From positions 32,447 to 85,421 of the forward strand of contig NVUL01000003.1 in the NCBI GenBank assembly GCA_002401885.1: a stretch of 52,975 bases of DNA, in the 5' to 3' direction. Below, piece after piece: positions 46,170 to 52,975 of this stretch. Source of the stretch: SAR86 cluster bacterium (GTDB taxonomy: Bacteria; Pseudomonadota; Gammaproteobacteria; Pseudomonadales; Pseudohongiellaceae). Each line of letters starts with the position of its first letter. Position 1 is the stretch's first letter. Under the pieces are notes generated by a model. That model did not search any database. It saw only the letters and a list, made by a program, of their open reading frames with translations, and was not told where the DNA came from. Made by a program: the position numbers and the translations under genes.

Positions 46170-47528
46170 TTGTCACAGCAACTTTCATTCGCAGATTCGA
46201 TACGAGCGCTAAGAGACAGACGCTTTCTGACTATATTTTTGTTTGGATTCTGTAGTGGCTTCCCCTACGTACTGACCGGCTCTGTTCTGACGCTGTGGTT
46301 GCAGGAAACCGGCTTCTCTCGTTCTACCATTGGTTTTATCGGCGCGGTCGGGACCGTCTATGCCATCAATTGGATGTGGGCTCCGTTTGTTGACAGGATA
46401 AAGCTGCCGATCCTGTATCGGTTGTTTGGTCAGCGGCGGTCCTGGATTTTGCTGTGTCAGATGGCTATTGCCCTCTTGCTGTTTGCGATTAGTCTGGGAG
46501 ATCCTAGAGAGAATTTGCTGTATGTGACTGTCATTGCCGTCGCTATCGCTGCGTTCGGTGCGACCCTAGACATCGCCGTCGATGCCTACCGTATTACTAT
46601 TTTTTCCCGCGATGAGATGGACGCGAAGATGCCCTATGCGGCGGCTATGGCCACTAGCGGCTGGTGGGCTGGTTATGGTTTTATCGGCGGAGCTTTGGCG
46701 CTAGCATTAGGCGGCGAAACGATCGGGCTCGATTGGCCCACTGTTTATCGCTATTTAATATTGATCTATCTATTCATTTTCGTATTCGTACTTGCAGTAC
46801 CGGAACCGGTAATTGAGGAAGCAGATCGGCTGCCAGAGGCGAGTAAGAAATCTGAAAAGTCGGTCGCAAACTGGGTGGCTGAATACTTCGTAAGACCCTT
46901 CAAGGAATTTTTTGACCGCTGCGGATTTCGTTTAGCCTTCGCTGTGTTGATATTTCTACTCGTGTTCAAGCTGGGCGAGGCCATGTTGGGCCGCATGTCT
47001 CTGGTTTTCTATGTTGAGGTTGGTTTTACTACCGATCAGATTAGCTTCTATCAGAAATTCTTTGGTGGATTGGTAACTGCAGCTTTCTCAATTGTGGCAG
47101 CGATGGTCAATACCAGATTCGGTGTTATCAGGGGATTGTTTGTTGCTGGGGTGGCTATGGCTGCTGCAAACCTATTGTATGCACTGATTGCAGTAGTCGG
47201 GCCCAGTGTAAATTTACTAATGCTAACCCTAGTGATCGATAACTTCTTCGTAGCCTTTTCCACCGTAGCCTTTGTTTCTTTTGTGTCCTATTTTACCAGC
47301 CGTACCTACACAGGAACGCAATACGCGTTGATGGTGTCCATATCAAACCTTGGCAGGACTACGCTCGCTGCGAGCAGTGGTGCGTTGGTGGACTTTCTGA
47401 ACGGTGATTGGGCCTTCTTCTTCGTGTTGACTAGCCTGATGGTAATCCCGGGACTTTGTTTGTTGCTTTGGGTGGGGAAATTGATGAAATCCTATGCGCC
47501 TGAGCAAGCCGCTCAGTCTACGTCTTGA
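46170..47528 (+). CDS. AmpG-like MFS permease (TTG start)
   Basis: Major facilitator protein of 452 aa with about twelve hydrophobic segments, resembling AmpG, which imports anhydro-muropeptides for recycling. LFGFCSGFPYVLTGSVLTLWL and WAPFVDRIKLP are AmpG-type motifs; ATLDIAVDAYRI is conserved in the family. AGGA (46159-46162) lies seven bases before TTG 46170, and no ATG is close, so the TTG start is well supported. Its likely partner AmpD is encoded about 8 kb away. The 3' end overlaps the convergent ATL gene by 16 bases. Confidence 0.85.
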   Translation: MSQQLSFADSIRALRDRRFLTIFLFGFCSGFPYVLTGSVLTLWLQETGFSRSTIGFIGAVGTVYAINWMWAPFVDRIKLPILYRLFGQRRSWILLCQMAIALLLFAISLGDPRENLLYVTVIAVAIAAFGATLDIAVDAYRITIFSRDEMDAKMPYAAAMATSGWWAGYGFIGGALALALGGETIGLDWPTVYRYLILIYLFIFVFVLAVPEPVIEEADRLPEASKKSEKSVANWVAEYFVRPFKEFFDRCGFRLAFAVLIFLLVFKLGEAMLGRMSLVFYVEVGFTTDQISFYQKFFGGLVTAAFSIVAAMVNTRFGVIRGLFVAGVAMAAANLLYALIAVVGPSVNLLMLTLVIDNFFVAFSTVAFVSFVSYFTSRTYTGTQYALMVSISNLGRTTLAASSGALVDFLNGDWAFFFVLTSLMVIPGLCLLLWVGKLMKSYAPEQAAQSTS

Positions 47529-47839
47529 TTCCAGCCATATTTCTTTAGCGAGAATCTACCGTTTATAAAAACCACGCCTTCCCTCTCTAACCTGTTTTTC
47601 TGTGTCTGGTATTCAACACTGTCCGTGGGAAAGGAGAGTTTTCCCTGAGAATTCGCAACTCGGTGCCAAGGAAGCTTGGTTCCGGCGGGAAGGTTCTTCA
47701 TCGTATGGCCTACGTATCGCGCATACCCCGGAAGACCAGCGAGTCGGGCCACTTGTCCATAGCTGGATACTTTTCCCATAGGAATCTGGTAGACGATTTG
47801 CCAGATCTTCTCCTTGTTGTTGAGTGCAGTGTCTTCCAT
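47513..47839 (-). CDS. Alkyltransferase-like (ATL) DNA-binding protein
   Basis: A 108-aa homologue of the C-terminal domain of O6-alkylguanine-DNA alkyltransferase. The active-site PCHRV is PWHRV here (Trp58), so it cannot accept alkyl groups. ATL proteins are known to bind O6-alkylguanine and hand the lesion to nucleotide-excision repair. The helix-turn-helix with arginine finger is in SSYGQVARLAGLPGYARYVG. I chose ATG 47839; a TTG at 47845 is possible. The gene is convergent with the ampG-like gene. Confidence 0.9.
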   Translation of the reverse strand: MEDTALNNKEKIWQIVYQIPMGKVSSYGQVARLAGLPGYARYVGHTMKNLPAGTKLPWHRVANSQGKLSFPTDSVEYQTQKNRLEREGVVFINGRFSLKKYGWNQDVD

Positions 47840-47906
47840 AACCAATAGTTGGCGTATCCGCTATCGTGTTAAAGTAGGCCCATTATAAATTCAACTGAGG
47901 TTGGCC

Positions 47907-48434
47907 GTGCGTTTTCTTTTCATCTTTTTTATCGCTGTTCCCCTGGGTGAGATGTTGCTGTTATTTGAGGTCAGCGATCGAATCGGTTCCCTGACGACGC
48001 TCGGATTGGTGGTGGCCACGGCGGTCATAGGGGTGCAAATTCTGAAGCGGCAAGGATTCGCAACACTGACCCGAGCGAACCAGAAGCTCCAATCCGGCCA
48101 ATTACCGGCGCAGGAGATCGTTGAGGGCATGCTACTCGCTGCGGCAGGGGCGCTTCTGTTAACTCCCGGATTTATCACCGATACCATCGGCTTTGTCTTG
48201 CTAACTGGTCCGCTACGCAGGCCGATTGCGCGTTCCGTGGTTCGATCGGGCATGGTCAAGGCGATGGGCGGCTCAGCCTCAGGGGCTAACTTTCGCCAAT
48301 GGAGTAGCGGAGGCAGCAGACAAGAGCGCCCAGACGGCTCGAATGTCTACGAGGGCGACTACCATGAAGAGCCAGGTTCTCTGCCCGAAAATGAGCGAAA
48401 CCCCGCCGCTGACTCGGACAAAAAAGATCAATAA
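47907..48434 (+). CDS. fxsA: FxsA family membrane protein
   Basis: Inner-membrane protein of 175 aa; in E. coli FxsA relieves exclusion of phage T7 by the F plasmid and sits before groES. It has hydrophobic segments at about 2-20, 27-45 and 72-98, the family pattern. The C-terminal tail (about 115-175) is Gly/Ser- and Asp/Glu-rich and soluble. I chose GTG 47907 with GAGG (47897-47900) six bases upstream; TTG 47901 would touch that ribosome site. groES follows after 242 bases. Confidence 0.9.
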   Translation: MRFLFIFFIAVPLGEMLLLFEVSDRIGSLTTLGLVVATAVIGVQILKRQGFATLTRANQKLQSGQLPAQEIVEGMLLAAAGALLLTPGFITDTIGFVLLTGPLRRPIARSVVRSGMVKAMGGSASGANFRQWSSGGSRQERPDGSNVYEGDYHEEPGSLPENERNPAADSDKKDQ

Positions 48435-48500
48435 AAACAAATAGATACATTGCTGCTGCTCGCTGGATCGAAAAAAGCCTCGGTAAATGCCTCGAAACCA

Positions 48501-48528
48501 TTGAATTTCCTACGACTATCCCCATTTA
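48501..48528 (+). promoter_or_regulatory. Sigma32 heat-shock promoter of groESL
   Basis: TTGAA (48501-48505), 14 bases, then CCCCATTTA (48520-48528), a full match to the sigma32 -10 CCCCAT-N-TA. It lies about 150 bases before groES. This fits known heat-shock control of groESL in Gammaproteobacteria. No CIRCE element was seen. Confidence 0.78.
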
Positions 48529-48647
48529 GGAGTCATCAACTAATTTGCGTGGGAGGCCTGAAATAGCAGCCTGCGCTGCAGATTGGTAATTTGAGGATGA
48601 TTACGTCAGCCACCGGGGCAGAGGTGATTGCTTTCAGTACTGTTAAT

Positions 48648-48663
48648 CAAATCGTACGATTTG
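48648..48663. repeat. Perfect 16-bp palindrome in the groES leader
   Basis: CAAATCGTACGATTTG reads the same on both strands and ends just before the groES ribosome site (GGGAGAG, 48663-48669). A dimeric protein bound here would block translation or transcript elongation. No regulator is identified. Confidence 0.6.
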
Positions 48664-48676
48664 GGAGAGATAAAAA

Positions 48677-48985
48677 ATGAATATCCGGCCTTTACAAGAT
48701 CGCGTTGTCGTTCGACGCATGGAAGAAGAGTCAACCAGCGCAGGAGGCATCGTGCTTCCAGGTTCTGCCACTGAAAAGCCAGCGCAAGGTGAAGTCATAG
48801 CTGTTGGCCCTGGCAAGCGCCAGGAGAATGGCGATACTCAGCCTGTGGACTTAAAAGTTGGTGATACCGTGGTTTTTGGAAAGTATTCCAGCAACACAGT
48901 AAAAATTGGTGACGAAGAGTTATTGATTTTGAATGAAAGCGAAATATTTGGCGTTATCGAAAAGACGAAAAAGAAGAAGAAGTAG
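48677..48985 (+). CDS. groES: Co-chaperonin GroES with lysine-rich tail
   Basis: Heptameric lid of the GroEL chamber. [18 protein letters not shown], the mobile loop [19 protein letters not shown] and [10 protein letters not shown] are typical, as is [13 protein letters not shown] near the C-terminus. Length 102 aa is a few residues more than usual because the end reads [11 protein letters not shown] instead of stopping after IVE-like sequence. GGGAGAG is about eight bases before the ATG. groEL follows after 53 bases. Confidence 0.97.
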   Translation: MNIRPLQDRVVVRRMEEESTSAGGIVLPGSATEKPAQGEVIAVGPGKRQENGDTQPVDLKVGDTVVFGKYSSNTVKIGDEELLILNESEIFGVIEKTKKKKK

Positions 48986-49026
48986 AGCATCAATTTTCGA
49001 CTCCAACAATCATTTAGATAAGATAG

Positions 49027-50684
<1,658 letters not shown>

Positions 50685-50685
<1 letters not shown>

Positions 50686-50829
50686 AAATCGGCCTCTGGG
50701 GTGGTCTTGAACCTCCCTGGCGGCGTTGGCTTAGGGCTTCCGATGCTCGTGTAGGACGACTACACTGCGCTTCGGGTCCCTAAGCCGCCTTGCCAGGGAG
50801 GTTCAATCCTCACCCCAGAGACCGATTTT
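50685..50829. repeat. 145-bp imperfect inverted repeat after groEL
   Basis: Paired blocks from the outside in: 50685-50692 with 50822-50829 (8 bp), 50694-50703 with 50811-50820 (10 bp), 50709-50721 with 50792-50804 (13 bp), 50728-50736 with 50778-50786 (9 bp), all perfect. The centre (50737-50777) folds again through GTGTAG-GACGA-CTACAC (50749-50765). About 46 base pairs in the arms make a very stable stem. Not recognised as a named element; a MITE, a REP-type repeat or an mRNA 3' structure are options. Confidence 0.85.
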
Positions 50830-50846
50830 GAAGACTGGTTGATCGG
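50734..50846. repeat. Direct repeat, copy 1 (113 bp)
   Basis: Core plus right arm of the inverted repeat, extended to GGTTGATCGG. It aligns without gaps to copy 2 at a constant offset of 191 bases, with ten differences by hand count (about 91% identity), mostly transitions. It is followed by a TTGATCG/CGATCAA mini-hairpin (50839-50858) and a terminator. Confidence 0.9.
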
Positions 50847-50861
50847 GATTTCGATCAATAG

Positions 50862-50896
50862 AAAGGATGGGACCTACTGGTTCTGTCCTTTTTTGT
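50862..50896 (+). terminator. Intrinsic terminator after groEL / repeat copy 1
   Basis: AAAGGATGGGACC (50862-50874) pairs with GGTTCTGTCCTTT (50879-50891) through Watson-Crick and G-T pairs over the loop TACT, then a T-run continues to 50894. Confidence 0.85.
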
Positions 50897-50924
50897 TTCT
50901 GGGATAGGAGAACTGTCTGGCTTC

Positions 50925-51037
50925 GGGCTTCCGATGCTCGTGTAGGACGACTACACTGCGCTTCGGCTTCTCAAGCTGCCTTGCCAAGGAGGTTCAATCC
51001 TCACCTCAGGGACTGATTTTAAAGACTGGTTGATCGG
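50925..51037. repeat. Direct repeat, copy 2 (113 bp)
   Basis: Second copy of the 113-bp unit. The left arm that makes copy 1 a long hairpin is absent here, so only the central hairpin (GTGTAG/CTACAC) and a TGATCG/CGATCA hairpin (51031-51047) remain. A perfect terminator follows at once. Confidence 0.9.
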
Positions 51038-51052
51038 ACAACGATCACAAAA

Positions 51053-51082
51053 AAAGGCAATACTGAAAGGTATTGCCTTTTT
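51053..51082. terminator. Bidirectional intrinsic terminator before sodB
   Basis: AAAGGCAATAC (51053-51063) and GTATTGCCTTT (51070-51080) pair perfectly over a six-base loop, with A-run and T-run on either side. It serves repeat copy 2 (+) and sodB (-). Confidence 0.93.
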
Positions 51083-51105
51083 CTTTGTCTGCTTGTTAAT
51101 AGTTA

Positions 51106-51699
51106 CTAAGCGTTCGCTAGGTTCTTGTTCGCGAAGTTCCAGTTTACCAGGTTGTCTAGGAATGAGCCTAGGAAGTCAGGTCTTCGGTTTTGGAAGTCTA
51201 GGTAGTAGGCGTGTTCCCACACGTCACAGACAAGGATAGGAGTCATGCCGGCGGTTAGTGGAGTCTCTGCGTTGGCGGACTTTTCGATCTTGAGCTTTCC
51301 GTCATCGCTTACTAGCCATACCCAGCCGCTGCCGAATTGTCCGACTCCGCCTGCAATGAATTCAGACTTGAAGTCGTCATAGCTGCCGAAGGCCTCGTCT
51401 ATCTTCGCGGCGATATCTCCGCCTGGAGCACCACCACCGGAAGCGCTAAGGCTATTCCAGAAGAAGCTGTGGTTGTAGTGCTGTCCTACGTTATTAAATA
51501 GGGCTCCGCCTGCTTTCGCAGTTTCTTTTACCAATGCTTCCAAGCTATCAGCAGAAATGTTTGCATCAGCCAGTAATTTATTGCCTTTTACTACGTAAGC
51601 GTTGTGATGTTTGCCGTGGTGAATGCCCAAGGTGTTGGCAGACATATGTGGCTCTAACGCTTCTTTTGCAAAAGGAAGCTCAGGTAATTCTAGGTTCAT
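51106..51699 (-). CDS. sodB: Iron superoxide dismutase SodB
   Basis: Cytoplasmic enzyme that dismutates superoxide. Length 197 aa. Metal ligands are His27 (in GIHHGKHHNAYV), the His in QHYNHSFFWNSL, and the Asp and His of DVWEHAYYLDFQN. The Gln in FNNVGQ is at the position typical of iron rather than manganese forms. It ends at a shared bidirectional terminator and is convergent with groEL. Confidence 0.96.
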   Translation of the reverse strand: MNLELPELPFAKEALEPHMSANTLGIHHGKHHNAYVVKGNKLLADANISADSLEALVKETAKAGGALFNNVGQHYNHSFFWNSLSASGGGAPGGDIAAKIDEAFGSYDDFKSEFIAGGVGQFGSGWVWLVSDDGKLKIEKSANAETPLTAGMTPILVCDVWEHAYYLDFQNRRPDFLGSFLDNLVNWNFANKNLANA

Positions 51700-51867
51700 A
51701 ATTTCTACATTCCATTAACGGATTACAAATGCAAGGCAAACACTAGCCCATTCTCTGAATGATTTTCAGTAGTGACGGGGGTGTCCAGCAGTGCGACGAG
51801 AGGCTTATTCTAGCAGAAAGTGCAGGTGGAAAAATGGCAGAGATGATGTTCGAGGACTAATTAATTA

Positions 51868-51911
51868 GGGCTGCACGTACCGAAGCTAATAAAGCTCGCG
51901 ATACGTGCCCC
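51868..51911 (-). terminator. Terminator-like hairpin after the PuuD-like gene
   Basis: On the minus strand GGG-GCACGTA pairs with TACGTGC-(AG)-CCC, with an inner AGCT/AGCT stem, followed by the AT-rich TAATTAATTAG. It starts about ten bases after the stop of the gene at 51922. Confidence 0.55.
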
Positions 51912-51921
51912 ATGTCTTTTT

Positions 51922-52596
51922 CTAAAGCAGTTGCATGATAAGTAGCAATACCGCGCCGAGTGCAATGCCGCAATGAATTACGCCAACTACACTTGTCATT
52001 GGTCCCTGCTTTCCCTTTATGGCATTGAACTGTAAGCCGAGAATAATAATGATGCAGAGAATCTGAGCCAGACTGCTAACCCCATCTTCCATCGACATGG
52101 GTAGCCGTCCCGTGCCGCCTAAGTGGGATGATGCGCCCATGAAGAACAACATGGGAAGTGAGAACAGTGTATTTGTGCGCGAGGCGAGGCCAGCCTTCGC
52201 GAGAGCTCCCGCCGCCGCCGGATCGGCTTCGCCGCCAGCGATTACACTATCAGTTGAGGCGATAACGATTTTCTGCGCCGGCCATATGATTAGCCAGACG
52301 TTTAGGAACATTAGGGTGCCCATCAGCATGCCGATCATGATGTAGAAATTTACTGCGCTGGCGAGAAATCCCGCAAGAGCTAAACCCGATATGAACGTAA
52401 GGAGAGCGCCATAGCGGAACCACCAGAGAGCCCGGGGAACGAGTTTAGAGATAGCGGAAGACTTTGTAGCAGCGTCCGTTTCCTTGAAAAACTCAGTCTG
52501 CACAAAATTGAAGTAATACAGAATGCCGATCCAGGTCACGCCAGCAAAAAAGTGAATCCAGCGAAATAGATACGATAGTAGATTTTCTAATTCCAT
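51922..52596 (-). CDS. PuuD / urate-oxidase-N-like membrane protein
   Basis: Polytopic membrane protein of 224 aa with about six hydrophobic segments. FRWIHFFAGVTWIGILYYFNFVQ and NVWLIIWPAQKIVIA resemble the membrane domain of urate hydroxylase PuuD. That protein also has a C-terminal cytochrome c domain, absent here, so urate oxidation is not implied. Conserved His residues in the first and last segments might bind heme. Single gene, with a hairpin downstream and an intergenic gap of 222 bases to sodB. Confidence 0.75.
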   Translation of the reverse strand: MELENLLSYLFRWIHFFAGVTWIGILYYFNFVQTEFFKETDAATKSSAISKLVPRALWWFRYGALLTFISGLALAGFLASAVNFYIMIGMLMGTLMFLNVWLIIWPAQKIVIASTDSVIAGGEADPAAAGALAKAGLASRTNTLFSLPMLFFMGASSHLGGTGRLPMSMEDGVSSLAQILCIIIILGLQFNAIKGKQGPMTSVVGVIHCGIALGAVLLLIMQLL

Positions 52597-52759
52597 AGTG
52601 AGGCTCCAGAGCTCGTCTATTTAATTATTCTTATACCCATAGCTGCACGTGGCATGCTGTCGGTAGGCTGTTTTGGAGTCTACCACCGGCTAGAATACTT
52701 AGCTATTGAGTGATCGCGGGGATGGAATGCTCTGAGGATTTCTAGGATAATGCCAGACT

Positions 52760-52975
52760 ATGAAAGACAACTACGATCTAGGTAATATCCCTCCCATAGT
52801 CCCGGACCGGGACGATGTAGACACCCATCGGAGTAACAAGCGTGCGCAGGGGCAGGACATCGTTCGCCCAGGCTATTACGCAGAGAAGGTAAAGGTGAGC
52901 ACGTGGCCAGTGCGTATCATGCTGATGCTGATCGTTTTCACGATGGGTGGCGCCGGCTATGGTGCCTACCTGATG
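52760..52975 (+). CDS. Hypothetical membrane-associated protein (3' truncated)
   Basis: The window cuts this gene after 72 codons. The visible part has a charged N-terminus (PPIVPDRDDVDTHR) and then, from about residue 49, a hydrophobic segment (VRIMLMLIVFTMGGAGYGAYL). This layout suggests a bitopic inner-membrane protein with a short cytoplasmic tail. AGGA is about 12 bases before ATG 52760. No family recognised. Confidence 0.6.
   Translation, partial: MKDNYDLGNIPPIVPDRDDVDTHRSNKRAQGQDIVRPGYYAEKVKVSTWPVRIMLMLIVFTMGGAGYGAYLM

Larger units (their letters stand above)
50686..51105. other. groEL-sodB intergenic region
   Basis: A 420-base gap with no protein-coding gene, almost entirely filled by the inverted repeat, its tandem partial copy and two terminators. 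A 69-codon frame at 51030-51239 runs antisense into sodB and is not credible. A structured small RNA with two copies is possible. Confidence 0.6.

Overview
The window is a chromosomal segment of a Gammaproteobacterium. Its gene order follows Pseudomonas and related marine lineages: the dcw cell-wall and division cluster running into lpxC and secA, and separately yacG-coaE-pilD-pilC-pilB / pilin genes / nadC / DUF1631 / ampD / ampE. The lineage is inferred from gene content and order. I saw no phage, IS element, CRISPR array, rRNA or tRNA.

Layout. (1) 1-12804, + strand: truncated murE, then murF, mraY, murD, ftsW, murG, murC, ddlB, ftsQ, ftsA and ftsZ, mostly overlapping or closely spaced. (2) 13138-19648, + strand: lpxC, an M23 peptidase where enterobacteria carry secM, secA, argJ, and a Nudix (mutT) gene. 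A decayed ThiE-like domain (19649-20041) follows mutT, the remnant of a mutT-thiE fusion. (3) A large secreted protein of unknown function (20368-22419) with a CRP/Vfr-like site upstream. (4) 22456-27201, - strand: the type IV pilus assembly operon pilB-pilC-pilD-coaE-yacG. (5) 27310-32357: a variable pilin locus with a TfpX/TfpZ-like accessory protein, two tandem type IVa pilins, a TTG-started TMTC-like GT-C membrane protein with TPRs, and a DPM1-like polyprenyl-phosphate glycosyltransferase. I read the last two as a candidate pilin glycosylation pair. (6) A small c-type cytochrome, then on the - strand a retropepsin-like protease, nadC and a secreted HNH-type nuclease. (7) 35634-38926: a short DUF1631 protein, ampD and ampE. 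(8) aceE and aceF, preceded by a palindrome of FadR/PdhR (GntR) type. (9) A BtuCD-like importer (- strand), yajQ, an AmpG-like permease, an alkyltransferase-like (ATL) DNA repair protein and fxsA. (10) groES-groEL behind a heat-shock-type promoter. (11) 50685-51082: a structured intergenic region with a 145-bp imperfect inverted repeat, a 113-bp tandem duplication of part of it, and a terminator after each copy. (12) sodB, a PuuD-like membrane protein, and the start of an unidentified gene cut by the window end.

How the parts connect. Peptidoglycan precursor synthesis (murE to ddlB) and septation (ftsW, Q, A, Z) are joined by recycling functions (ampD, ampE, ampG-like). PilB, PilC and PilD assemble and process the pilins encoded next to them; the neighbouring TfpX, GT-C and GT2 genes probably modify or stabilise those pilins. 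The least explained material is the pilin modification cassette, the decayed mutT-thiE fusion, and the repeat/terminator module behind groEL.
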